Part shown: positions 34,207 through 45,170 of the stretch, in pieces
Numbering within the stretch: position 1 is the first letter of the stretch
Layout of the letters: the number at the start of each line of letters is the position of its first letter
Source: Marthasterias glacialis
Taxonomy: Eukaryota; Echinodermata; Asteroidea; Forcipulatida; Asteriidae
Length of the DNA: 64,000 nucleotides
NCBI GenBank assembly: GCA_911728455.2
Contig: OU452222.1
Location: 6,842,108 to 6,906,107 of the forward strand
Reading direction: 5' to 3'
The notes under the pieces: generated by a model
Seen by the model: the letters and a program-made list of their open reading frames with translations, nothing else
What the model was told of the DNA's origin: nothing
Database searches by the model: none
Translations under genes and position numbers: made by a program

Positions 34207-37200
34207 CCCAGCTAACACACAACGTAACCACAACATTTCACAACATTGTGGTTTGGTTGTCATAAGGTACTGATTTTACAACATTGTGACAACGTTGTAA
34301 GAACGTTAGATTGAAAGAAGGTGGTTGTATAAAGGTTGTATTTTGGTATTATTTGGAACGTTGTTGATGTGTTCCATGCAAGACGTTGTTAGAACGTTAT
34401 ATTTTGGTATTTTATACAACGTTTTCTTTCGGGATCACAACAACGTTATATTAACGTTGTATATTGGTATTAATGTAACGTTGTCATTTTGTCCAAGGCC
34501 TCTCGTTGTGGCAACGTAGGATGTTGGTGTTTTTATAACATTATATTAATGTTGCGAACGTAACGTAGTGTAAACGTAGTATTTACGTTTTCCAGTAATG
34601 TTGTGGTTATGTTGCAAACACAACATAGTGAAGACGTAGTATTTACGTTTTCCGTTAAGGTTGTAGTAATGTTGCAAACACAACGTACTGACAACGTAGT
34701 ATTTAGGTTTTCCAGTAATGTTATGGTTATGTTGGCAACACAACGTAGTGAAGACGTAGTATTTATGTGTAATATTAACGTTGTAGTAATGTTGCAAACA
34801 CAACGTACAGACGACGTAGTATTTAGGTTGTCCAGTAATGTTGTGGTTATGCTGGCAACACAACGCAGTGAAGACGTAGTATTTACGTTTTCCATTATCG
34901 TTGTAGTAATGTTGCAAACACAACGTACCGATGACGTAGTATTGAGGTTTAAAATTAATGTTGTGATGAAGTCGTAAACATAACGTAGTGGTGAAGACGT
35001 ATTATTTTTGTTTTTTTATTAACGTTGTGGTTATGTTGCAAACACAAGGTAGTGCAGACGTCGTATTTAGGTTTTCCATTTCTGTTGCGGCTTTTGTTGC
35101 AAACACAACGTACTAGTGAAGACGTAGGTTTCCTAACATTGTGGTTATGTTGCAAACAAAACGTAGTATAAACGTAGGTAATGTTGTGGTCATGTTGCAA
35201 ACACAACGTACTGGGGTGGGTTGGGGTAGGGCCCTATAGGGGTGGGACTGAGAGGCATACTATAGGGTTTCCATGTGTTCCATAATTAATGGAAAGGCCA
35301 GTTATTCTCCCCCACACCCCTCTGAAAAAAAAACTATAAAAAAAACATATCAGCAAATAATACCCACAACAAAAAAACAAAAGAATCCCCGAAAAGAGGC
35401 CTATACAGAATTAAAAATGTTTACTATTTAAATTTCAAAAAGGTGATCACAAAGATGGGATGGAGCTGGTCGGACCCGGGAACTCCACACTAGATCCACC
35501 TATGGTACGAGCATGGAGGAACACAATATTTTATTCCTCCATGGTACAAGCTAGTCACAAGAATGTTGTGATTGTAATACACTTATAAACCCAAGTATGG
35601 GAAAATTTACCTTTTGAAAACCAACAACTTCGTCACACGAACCGTTGGTTATCGTTGACCAGCGTTCCACACGGCATACCAATTTGCTTCATTGTATAGC
35701 CAGTCAACAAGTCATGCTGTTAATGGTAGGCTGTGCCCAACGATGGTACACGATAACCAACGGTTCATGTGTTATACACGAACTTCGGCTGATGCCATGA
35801 GCGATACAGCAACCATCATGGCGCCGACGATGTTTGGTGTCGGTCAGTGATGATTATTTTCATAAAATTCCACCAAAAGGAGGTAGCACATGTTGAATCA
35901 TCGAGGGAAACAATTTGCCAAAAAATCGCCAAAAGCCTCAAATCGAAAATTAATATTAAAGTTTTTGGCAATAGGGGCTAGGATAACTATAACTTCATCT
36001 GCATTGGACTGTACAGCTCAAGTCCGAAAGGAAGTTACCAAAATTAACGATGGTTTTCACTGATAGCAAGGAACAATTTCGGTTGTTATTTTTTTTCTGC
36101 TGTGTGGGGAGATGCTCATTTTAATACGCAGTCACTGTTAAATAAAATGTCACCATTTTTGGGGGAACAATCCTTCTAAATATGGGTAACTTTCTTGTTG
36201 ACTCACGTTGTAGACAAGGGAACTGGCAAGGCTGGACCAATTCCCCTTATAGCGATCACGGTGGGATTCATCAAATAAACTCTCAGCGAAGTTCAATGCA
36301 CGTTTCGTGCTCTGTCTTCACGCCTTTGCTTATGAGAATCTGAACTTCGCCGCAGCCGCCGTCTTGATAGAAACACATTTCATTAAGGTTAATGGGGAGC
36401 ACTTTAGTAGAAAGATATGCATGACAAAGAAATAATCATTATGCCGTTCGTCGCTTCCATAGCAACTTCTGTCTGAACCTCCCCAATCCACCCAACCCCA
36501 CAGCTCTTGGACTGTTTTTCATGCTAATTGTAATACCTTTCGGTAAATCATGCATACAAAAATCATGTTTTTCGATTATTTTGCAGAATACAACGTTGGT
36601 AAAACGTTGTATAGAGACAGTGCATAAATTTGCATAATCATATACTATAGATCGCAAGTCCCATTCAAACCTAATCCACCATTTGTTTTAATGAAATATT
36701 CAATGAACCACTAATTGGGGGTTACTCTCAGATAGTTTTAATCTAATTTCGTAAAGACAAATATAGTTAGGATACACCTAGCATGATTAAACTCAAATTT
36801 TTTGACAACGGTGGGTACTAATTATTAAAACAATATTTTGTAATTACCCACCATGGCAACTTAGCCATTGGAAATACGCTACATATATACAAGTTCCTCA
36901 CCATACAAGTATAGCAAGCATGAGGACACAGTCGTGTGACCATAGAGCAAGGACGGTGTGATCAAGGTAAGATAATCGTGGTAGACTATTGTGAAGTAAT
37001 TAATGTTGTAGAATAAACATCTACTAATTAGTGTAATAAGTAGAATATAATAATTACAATTTGTAACATAATATGTACAGTATGATGTCATAATTACAAT
37101 ACAAATAGTATAAGTAACTTGTAGTTTACATTCGGTAGGATCCAGAAAGTGTTTGAACCATATATAATGACACCGTAATTAGTTTTTTAATTGATTTAAT

Positions 37201-37578
37201 GTATCCGTAAACGTTGTCACAACGTGCTAGACTCGTGACCAAAACGTTCCTGAAATGTGTCGGGGACGTCTTCATTACGTAGTTGTATAACGTTCTTAAG
37301 ACGTAAATGGTAGTCGACAAAGTTTCGTTGCTACAACGTAAGGTAAATAACGTTGCCAGTAACAGACTCTGGTGCGTTCTCACAACGTGAGACAGGTGTC
37401 AAAACTCACGTCCCTAAAACGTAGAGGGAACGTCGTCATTACGTCGCCGTATAACGTTCTATATTACGTAAATGGTAGTCGACAAAGTTTCGTTGCTACA
37501 ACGTTATACAAATAACGTTGTTGGCACTAAAGTCTGACGTCCTCACAACGTTGTAAAAACGTGAAATTGTTAGCTGGG
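34207..37578 (+). mobile_element. AACGTT-rich DNA transposon, copy 2 (complete, 3.37 kb)
   Basis: The ends are CCCAGCTAAC (34207-34216) and GTTAGCTGGG (37569-37578), a perfect 10-bp terminal inverted repeat. The sister Helitron-like unit at 32640 shows the uninterrupted site TTGTTACACATTG; here TTACAC precedes and ACATTG follows the element, giving a 2-bp AC duplication. Subterminal regions are saturated with ACAACGTTGT-type motifs. It carries the 60-bp minisatellite on the left and two copies of a roughly 150-bp repeat on the right (37240-37390, 37420-37560). No transposase is visible and the superfamily is unknown. Confidence 0.85.
34530..35210 (+). repeat. 60-bp minisatellite inside AACGTT element (copy 2)
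   Basis: About 11 monomers of the same sequence as at 300-1090, again with alternating CGTAGTGAAG and CGTACTGACG types. The monomer count differs from copy 1, so the array expands or contracts within the transposon. Peptide frames on both strands are repeat artefacts. Confidence 0.9.
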
Positions 37579-37851
37579 ACATTGCGTGACCTCTCTGAAC
37601 TCTACCGTACTTCTGGTCAAACCGGAAGTACCTCCTCATTTAAAAGTGGTTAGAAATTCCTGTCCCAACCGCATGTTCAAATTTAACTTTATACTATAAA
37701 GCTCAATTTAATGTATGTTTGTCTTCATATTTTCTTATATTTAAGTTGGATTAAATTTTAAATTCATTTAACTTTTTACACATCAAATAATTTTTAATAC
37801 ATCACACTCCGAACACCTAGTTTTTGTGATGCCACAAAAACTCATTTCTAG

Positions 37852-39668
37852 TTTACTACTTCTTCTTCTCCCCGAAGGTTATCCGCTAACAAAAGCATAC
37901 TTCCTAAGCTTGTATGAACTTGAAACTTCACACACAGTTATAACCTCACTAGGACAGGAAACCGCTTGAGTGACGTCGTGATGACGTCATCGGGTGTCGA
38001 ATTACATTAAATCAAAGTTTATTATTTCAAAAAATCATACTTCCTGAAGTACACAATGGATTTTTACAATCTATACATCATCGGAAAGGTCATGAAAAAC
38101 TGTGTAAACGCCTCACAGACATGACCCCAAATTGACCTTGTCTTCTGGATCAAACCGGAATTTGAAAATGTTTGAAATTTTCAAAAATTCATGTTTTAAG
38201 AAGTATTTATAAAATGATCACAAATCTTACATCAGATTGTGGAGAATTGAGCCTTCTCAAACTTTTGCATTGAGGTGACACCATTTTGACCTTTACTTCC
38301 GGTTCAAACCGGACGCTTAACGCAAATCAATTGTCCATGTGATTTCAAGCGTGTCCCACATTGCTATAGAAAATCCAATGCCATTATACATGTACACATC
38401 CTTGTTTGTGCATAGCTGTGTGACATCGATGCCCCTTAAACATGCACATTAACCACACGATGTTCTTAGTCTCTTTTCAAGGTGCGCGCTCCACGCTTTG
38501 TTAGTCATTAATACAGGTCTTATTTAAACCTTTAAAAATCAACAAAAAATCTACCATTTGAGATATGAACTCAATTCTTTCGACAAATGTCAAAGTTAGG
38601 GAGGGGTCTTTCTTTGTGACACTTTAAGTGACCTCTGTGACATCTACTTCTTTTCAACACGGAAGTAGCTCTTTATTTAAAAATGGTAAGAGCTAGGAAC
38701 ATGATTCTTTCACCAAATACCAAGGTTAGGGAAGGTCCTTCTCTGTTGCATATTAGGTGACCTTTTTGACCTCTACTTCCGGTCAAACCGGAAGAAGCTC
38801 CTCATTTAAAAGTGGTTAGAGGTAGGAACATGATTCTTTTGAGAAATATCAAGGTTAGGGAAGGTCATTCTTTGTGACACATTAAGTGTTTTTTGTGAAC
38901 TCTACTTCCGGTCAAACTGGGAAAAGCTGCTCATTTAAAAATGGTAAGAGCTAGGAACATGATTTTTTCACCAAATACCAAGGTTAGGGAAGGTCCTTCT
39001 CAGTTGCTTATTGGGTGACCTGTGTGACTTCTACTTCCAGTCAAACCGGAAGTAGCTCCTCATTTAAAAGTGGTTAGAGGTAGGATCATGATTCTTTCAC
39101 AAAATGCCAAAGTTAGAGAAGGTCCTTCTCTTTTAATGTCTGTTCTTAAAACTGAACAGTTTTAATTCTGGATGGCTTAACATTTTATGCGTAGGCCTAC
39201 ATGGACATCCTTTTTCAATTGTCTTTGCTTGTGGTTTTCATTCTCTCATACAATCTTTGTACAACCTCATTTATCTATAGTTTTGTTGTTTTTTCCTCCA
39301 GTTGTGTAAATTCCTAACATTTGGGGGTTTCAATTGAAACCAGTCTCGTTGCTGACTTGGCTTACCCTGGGTAAATAAGGGAAATAAGTGTTTTAAAAAT
39401 AAATAAAATAATTAAATAAATAAATAAATTAATAATATTGTAACATAAATAGATAATATGTAAATAAATGAATACTCAAAAAGTCATTCAAGTTAATTTT
39501 TCGTCATTTGTTCATTTGCTTTCCATTATATTTGAACTACTATATACTAAGAACTGTTTTATATTGTAAAAGTATTACAGACACTACTTCTTGTCAAAGG
39601 TTTATTTTCATCACAACATCCAACCCGAACACCTGTGTGTTTGTTTGTTAAAAACACTGTATGTCTAG
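37852..39668 (+). mobile_element. Helitron-like unit 6 (array end)
   Basis: The unit opens with CTTCTTCTTC, the TGACGTCGTGATGACGTCATC block, AAATC repeats, and ETS minisatellite monomers at 38648, 38775, 38905 and 39030. From about 39140 it differs from the other units and includes an (AAAT)n tract at 39396-39470. It ends with CCGAACACCT, a weak hairpin (GTGTTT against AAACAC) and CTAG at 39665-39668; no further unit follows. Confidence 0.62.
38600..39140 (+). repeat. About 130-bp minisatellite, block 4
   Basis: Four monomers with partly decayed arms (for example TACTTCTTTTCAACACGG at about 38647). AGAGCTAGGAACATGATT and CCAAGGTTAGGGAAGG recur in each. Confidence 0.85.
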
Positions 39669-40849
39669 TTTGTATTATAATTATAAGACATTATGCTGCA
39701 TTAAAGTAAATTATTATTGCATTATTGGTAATTAATTGTTTGTTAATATTACAATATTGATTACTTCACATTAATCAACCACGATTATCTTACCTTCATC
39801 ACACGACTGCGTCATCATGGTTGCTATACTTATGTGAAAGGATGTTTTTTGATGATTTATTTTGTGAGTCTTGCAAATCCTGTCTATGACGCTTGTGAAA
39901 GGATGTTCTTTTTTGCAGGACAGGAATGGTTTATTGTCACAAATATAGTATTACAAAGAAAAAAAAAGTTGGCACATTGAACTTTGTGGTTGTCTAAAGA
40001 AGCTTTTACACCAACAAGTAATAAGATGACTGGAGGATTATAATAGAGACACAATTGCATTGAACTCACCCAGCCGACTACTGCACGCGCAACAAAAAAG
40101 TACCGTCTGCTTAAGCAAAAAACACTTCCGATCAAAACATTTACAAAATGGCGGATGAAGTCAACAGAGTAGCAGTGGCTAAAAAATCAACAAAATTTGG
40201 AAATTTTTGATGGAAATATTCAAGTTTTTTTATGAAATTGGGTCACGTCAGAAAGCGCCCCCTTTGGTCCAAATAATAAAGAGATATACAGCCAAAATAA
40301 AACTTTGCACAATGTATTACATTGTTGCAATGTTTGGTAAAACTAAAAATTTTCACAATGTTTTTGTACAGGATTGTACGTGCAGTATACGTTGTCACAC
40401 AAAATAACTAGCTGCCGATGTTTAATAACCGTCGTTGCTGTACACTTTTAAGACTACTAGTATAAATTTAACTTACATTAACGACTCCGTGATTCTGAAT
40501 GGATCATAAAGGACATTTCTTTCGTCTTATTTCTTATTTATTTTAAAGATAAAGGTGAGTCATAAAAAATGTGTCAGTCATGTCCGTTCCTTTGCTATTT
40601 TACAGTATTGCAATATTAACAACATTATTTTTCCCAAGTTTGATTTGCTTTGGCAAAACGTACACACCGTATGAAATATGACTGTTGTTAAATTCATGTC
40701 TTTAATGTAATTCAGGGCAATTTTCCAGCCATGTCTTTCGTGAAAACTCCTCTTTTAACAGGATTATTACGTTGATTATCATGACAATATTGTGACTCTC
40801 CTTCGAATTATAGCGGCCTTTTGACACATCATGACTTGCTTAAGCACAA
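39669..40849. other. No gene recognised
   Basis: AT-rich intron after the array end. It contains two short TGCTTAAGCA-like stretches but no coding block, RNA gene or element ends that I can define. Confidence 0.45.
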
Positions 40850-40994
40850 AAACGAGTGTTTAAGGCTGCTTTTTGGTTGCTTACCGCGTTAAGCAAAAAA
40901 TTGTGCTTAACGGAGGCTATGAAAAAGAAAATCTGTTTAACACGCCCATTAAGCACAAAATCGGCCGTTAAGCAGCTCTATGAAATTGGGCCCT
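40850..40994 (-). repeat. GGGCCCAATTTCAT / TTAAGCA repeat, truncated
   Basis: On the minus strand it begins GGGCCCAATTTCATAGAGCT and continues with several TTAAGCACAAAA motifs. It looks like one end of a MITE-type repeat. The matching end was not located because the Gypsy remnant abuts it at about 40995. Confidence 0.5.
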
Positions 40995-42460
40995 GTCCAT
41001 TTTCTGCCCTGTAATCTCTTGACACACTGTGGTCCGGTTGATGATTGTTGACTGTGGCAGATGATGTAGATTTGAATGTTGCCCAGCACTGGATCGGGTT
41101 GTCCTTCTCTGTGGAGGCACTTCTGAAGTAGAAAGTGACTGGGGGGGGGGGGGGGGCTGTCTCCATTGCTTGCGAGAAGCATGGGATACAGTCTGCGGCA
41201 CTCCAGCATCCTCATCAGGTGATGTAGATAGCTGTGGGGTCTCCACTGCTATGATGTTACTTTGGGGTTGAACTGAGGGCAAGCGGACTTCAGAACTGGA
41301 AGGAGATAGCTGTGGGGGTTTCACTGCTATGATGTTTCGTTGGGGTTGAACTGAGGGCAAGCTGACTTCAGAACTGTATGGAGATGAATGTGGAGTCTCC
41401 ACTGCTATGATGTTACTTTGGGGTTGAACTGAGGGCAAGCTGACTTCAGAACTGGAAGGAGATAGCTGTGGGGTCTACACTGCTATGATGCTACTTTGGG
41501 GTTGAACTGAGGGCAAGCTGACTTCAGAACTGGAAGGAGATAGCTGTTTGTGGGGTCTCCACTGCTATGATGTTACTTTGGGGTTGAACTGAGGGCAAGC
41601 TGACTTCAGAACTGGAAGGAGATGGCTGTGGGGTCTCCACTGCTATGATGCTACTTTGGGGTTGAACTGAGGGCAAGCTGACTTCAGAACTGTATGAAGA
41701 TAGCTGTGGGGTCTCCACTGCTATGATGTTTCGTTGGGGTTGAACTGAGGGCAAGCTGACTTCAGAACTGTATAGAGATGAATGTGGGGTCTACACTGCT
41801 ATGATTTTACTTTTGGGTTGAACTGAGGGCAAGCTGACTTCAGAACTGTATGGAGATAGCTGTGGGGTCTCCACTGCTATGATGTTATTTTGGGGTTGAA
41901 CTGAGACATCTGTCATCACCAATACGTTCTCTCGCCCATCTGTTGGCTTCTCTATTAAGGTGAAGTCTATAGCGAGAATGTCAAGTGGTCTGGTGAGGTG
42001 GTTGCATCGTGACTGAAGGTCTTGGTTGCCCTCTCCTGCTACTATAGGGGCACACCCTCGCGATGTGACCAATATCACCGCAGGAATAACATGTCGGACC
42101 GGTCTTCCTTACTCCAAACGTCACAGGGCCCAGCAACATGGAAACTTGCTGGCAGAGCTGACTCACCGCTTCCTGGGTTGCCTTCAGTTGACTAGCTTGG
42201 ACGATCAGCTGTGCTTAAAAAGTTTGATCAACTTGTGGTTTCGCAGTTGCTGCTCTGGCCTCTACTGCTTGGACTGGGGACAGGTTGATCTCCCATGATT
42301 GGAGCGTCTTCTTCAGATCGGTGAATTCGGGGAGTTTTCCTTTACATACCGCCGTACCTCCCTCCTTAAAGATGGGTCCGTCAGAAGTGTAGGGAGTACT
42401 CCTGCAGTGTTTCTCCTCCCTGTTGCCTCCTCACATAGAAGTCTTTGATTAGGTTTGATT
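40960..42460 (-). mobile_element. Internally deleted Gypsy copy
   Basis: On the minus strand gag C-terminus and zinc knuckle (CYSCGDIGHIARVCP at about 42100) run straight into integrase core sequence (LAIDFTLIEKPTDGRENVLV at about 41970). Protease, RT, RNase H and the integrase zinc finger are missing. Nine 26-codon repeats follow, then a tail with RRTTRSSAGQHSNLHHLP, typical of the end of Gypsy pol. It belongs to the same family as the copy at 1950-6716. Confidence 0.82.
41240..41905 (-). repeat. 78-bp (26-codon) coding tandem repeat, about nine copies
   Basis: The minus-strand peptide unit contains SLPSVQPQSNIIAVETPQ followed by a Ser-rich LSPSSSEV stretch. The unit is 78 bp, with small indels in one or two copies near 41540. 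It begins directly after integrase-core MTDV and ends before the pol tail. Differences between units are mostly single bases. Confidence 0.88.
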
Positions 42461-43172
42461 GGGACTTGTGATCTACAGTACATGTATTATGCAAATTTAT
42501 GCACTGTCTCTATACATTATTTCTACAACATGTTACCAATGTTGTATTCTGCAAAATGCTTGAGAAACATGATTTTTGTATGCATGATTTACAGAAAGGT
42601 ATTACAATTAGTATGACAAATGGTCGGACAGCTGGGGTTGGGTCGGGTGGGGGTGGGTGGATTGGGGTGGGTTAAGACAGAAGTTGCTATGGAAGTGACA
42701 TACGGCATAATGATTTTTCTTTGTCATGCGTATCTTTCTACTAAACTGCTCCTCCTCATTAACCTTTATGAAATGTGTTTCTATCAAGACGGCGGCCGCG
42801 GCGGAGTTAAAAATCTCATAAGCGAAGGCGCGAAGACAGGGCACGAAACGTGCTTTGAACTTCGATGAGAGTTTATTTGATGAATCCCACTGTGATCGCT
42901 GAGGGGAATTGGTCCAGTGTTGCCAGTTCCCTTGTCTACAGCGTGAGACAAAAAGAAAGTTAACCATATTTAGAATGATTGTTCCTTAAAAGATGATTAC
43001 ATTTTATTCAACATTGACTGCATATTAAAACGTGCATCTCCCCACACATCAGAAAAAAATAACCATTGAAATTGTTCCTTGCTATCAGCGAAACCATAAT
43101 TAATCTTTGTAACTTCCTTTCGGACTTGAGCTGTATAGTCCAAGGCAGATGAAGTTATAGTTATCCTAGCCT
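42449..43172 (-). mobile_element. AACGTT transposon fragment, copy 3 (inverted)
   Basis: The reverse complement matches about 35975-36670 of the complete copy, including GGGAACTGGCAA, GACGGCGGC, the GCATAAATTTGCATAAT segment and the GGCTAGGATAACTATAACT end. Neither terminus is present. It abuts the 5' end of the deleted Gypsy copy, recalling the AACGTT-Gypsy contact at 1950. Confidence 0.78.
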
Positions 43173-43930
43173 ATTATCCTATTAAATTGTGCCAATTTGT
43201 TTTAAATTTCTTTTTGTTTCCTTCACAAAATATTTACTGAAAAGTATATCCTAATTTATGCACTCAGTACATAATATTGCCTATCTTCAGCCCATTGGTG
43301 TAATTATACATGTACATGGACAACACATATTTTTCTGTGACTCCACTTTTTGTGCCGAAGATCAAGCCACGTTTTGTGTGTATAAGGGCCAGGTTAAAGA
43401 TGGTCGTGGGACAGTGAAAATGACATGCAACCATTTTTAAATTGATTATAAACAATTGCACGACCATAGCACGACTCCTCGCTAGATTCCCGGTTAATAG
43501 TACCATCAATTCAGTGTACTCATGGCACGGCACTGACCAACAGCAAACCTTGTCCCCATGGGTTTCGGCGCCATTGTTATTACCTCATGCTTATTATTAA
43601 TCAAATTATCAAGTTGCAAGTTTAGTTTGTCATCATTGATACATTTGGACATTGTATGGAGACGGTTTTCAATCAAGAGACGGTTTTCAATCAAAATCAT
43701 CCACTGTTTGTCAGACATTATATTGAATAATTCATTTTATCAAATAAATGATCAAATGCTTTATACTCAGCATATTGTTACCGCTAGTCAGCTTTTCCGG
43801 GGGGTATGGCACCTTGCAAATATACAGTTGGGCGATCAGTATTTGGCCATGTCGCTGTGTGGTCTACATGCATGCAGTATGTACGGTATGTATGGTCTAC
43901 ATGCATGCAGTATGTACTTGTATGGTTTTC
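43173..43930. other. No gene recognised
   Basis: AT-rich stretch with two small local duplications (GAGACGGTTTTCAATCAA at about 43658-43690, and a GTATGTACGGTATG/CATGCATGCAGTATG pair near 43870-43915). No element ends or coding sequence are seen. Confidence 0.4.
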
Positions 43931-43931
43931 A

Positions 43932-45170
43932 AGTACCATCAATTTTTGACGGCTGCGCGTGCTGGCTCGTTGTGTGGTTTGGCAGCTCGTGAAGCCATTT
44001 ATATGGGTTTGGGGGGGGTCCACAAGTTTACACCAGTGACCAATGAACATCAGCCAAGCGGGCAAGTCGTATTTGATTGGTTTATTGGTGGGTGGTGTTA
44101 TGTTAGGTGGTTTCATGTACTGTCGGATATTGACGGCTGTGGGTGCTGGTTCATTGTGTGGTTTAGCGGCTCGTGAAGCTATTTATATGGGTTTGGGGGA
44201 TCCACAAGGGTTTGCCAGGGACCAATTAAAATAGGCCAAGTGGTCAAGGGGTATTTGATTGGTTAAATGGTGGGGTAACTTTTAACCAATAAGAGAGCAG
44301 GGGCTTTTCCTGTTAGCGTGGGTTTGATTTTGAGCGGCACTTTTGTCACAGCTTGTGATCAGAGTCAATGTTGCAACCCACCGCCTCCCCTTAGGCTCCT
44401 CCTTTGTTATTGGTACCTTTCGGTGCAATTGGGCTCATACATGCAGGTTACGTTTGCATGTTGGCAGTTTTTGCAGAAAATGACAGTTAAATGTTACAGT
44501 TCTAACACAATTTATGTTGGATTTACTTGCATTGGCTATTTTGGTAACAATTATGCCAGAAAAACATCTAGGTATAATCTCATTATCAACAGGTCGAATT
44601 GTATCAGGTATTTTCTATTTGTAAGTAGTGCTGGCAGGTCTCGGCTGGACTACGTTTTCTTTCCCCTTGGTTTTCATCTTGGGGAATTTCTAATTACATG
44701 TACTTTCTATTTGTAAGTAGTGCTCGCCGGTCTCGGCGGGACTAAGTTTCCTTTCCCCTCGTTTGCCATCTTGGGGAATTTCGAAGGCTTTATTATATCA
44801 CTCCTCTCATTTAATTATAGTTCATGAATTGGGAGATTATGGAGCTTTACACTTTAAGGTTAAGGCAAGGTGTGTTGACATGTTGTTCACTTGTGGAGGT
44901 CAAGGTAGTTGACCTGTATCGGGGGGGGGGGGGGGGGGGGTCGTGGGACCCCATATGTCGTGTTGCGTGTAACACACATGGGCGTGAAAGTCCTGTGTGT
45001 TCTGGGTTGGTGTCCTTCAATGGGTGGCCACAAATGGTTATGGACAAGGTGTTCATAAATTTATGTTAATGGACTGGGTAGTCCATTATATGCATGTTAT
45101 GTCCTGTGTGTCTGTTTAGCCGGTTTGCCCTGTGTTCGGTATCCGGCTCCTTGCCAATTTTTGGAAATTG
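43932..45170 (+). mobile_element. Ngaro-like retrotransposon non-coding region with direct repeats
   Basis: Two direct repeat pairs are visible: a roughly 165-bp unit around GACGGCTG…GCTCGTGAAGC at 43948 and 44132 (184-bp period), and a roughly 85-bp unit TTTCTATTTGTAAGTAGTG…CATCTTGGGGAATTTC at 44612 and 44704 (92-bp period). The latter and the segment ending GTATCCGGCTCCTTG near 45150 match, in reverse complement, 50240-50900 next to the tyrosine-recombinase/SGNH block. Split direct repeats are a feature of Ngaro elements. No coding part is visible here. Confidence 0.5.

Larger units (their letters stand above)
32909..37851 (+). mobile_element. Helitron-like unit 5 (split by AACGTT element)
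   Basis: The layout is the same as unit 4, with the complete AACGTT element inserted at 34207-37578 in the minisatellite. Without it the unit is about 1.57 kb. It ends with perfect hairpin arms 37820-37828 and 37833-37841 and CTAG at 37848-37851. The near-identity with unit 4 points to recent duplication, and the AACGTT insertion is younger than that. Confidence 0.7.
22850..39668 (+). mobile_element. Head-to-tail array of Helitron/Helentron-like units
   Basis: At six places the plus strand reads CCGAACACC (one copy CCGAAAACC), then a hairpin, then 5-8 nt, then CTAG followed by T: 24866, 28802, 31371, 32905, 37848 and 39665. In most cases the next unit starts immediately. Hairpin followed by CTRR-T is the 3' end of Helitrons. 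CCGAACACCT also forms an asymmetric inverted repeat with AGGTGTTCGG at unit starts, as in Helentron/Helitron2 elements. After subtracting later insertions the later units are about 1.5-1.8 kb. The units share a TGACGTCATC-rich block and about 130-bp minisatellites. No Rep or helicase protein is present, so the units are non-autonomous. The right end is sharp at 39668; the left end, near 22850, is less sure. Confidence 0.72.

Noticed and set aside
34533-35206. The same repetitive peptides in copy 2, on both strands
   Set aside because: Same minisatellite. Open frames on both strands with similar length argue against coding.
22850-39668. CRISPR-like or phage-related repeat array
   Set aside because: Repeats are long, carry transposon ends and have no unique spacers or cas genes. 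The genome is eukaryotic.
40978-41166. Proline-rich peptide as a separate gene
   Set aside because: It is an alternative frame over the G run in the tail of the deleted Gypsy copy.
42608-42967. 119-residue minus-strand frame as a conserved protein of the AACGTT element
   Set aside because: The homologous stretch in the complete copy (about 36160-36480) is broken by stops and frame changes, so it is not maintained as coding.
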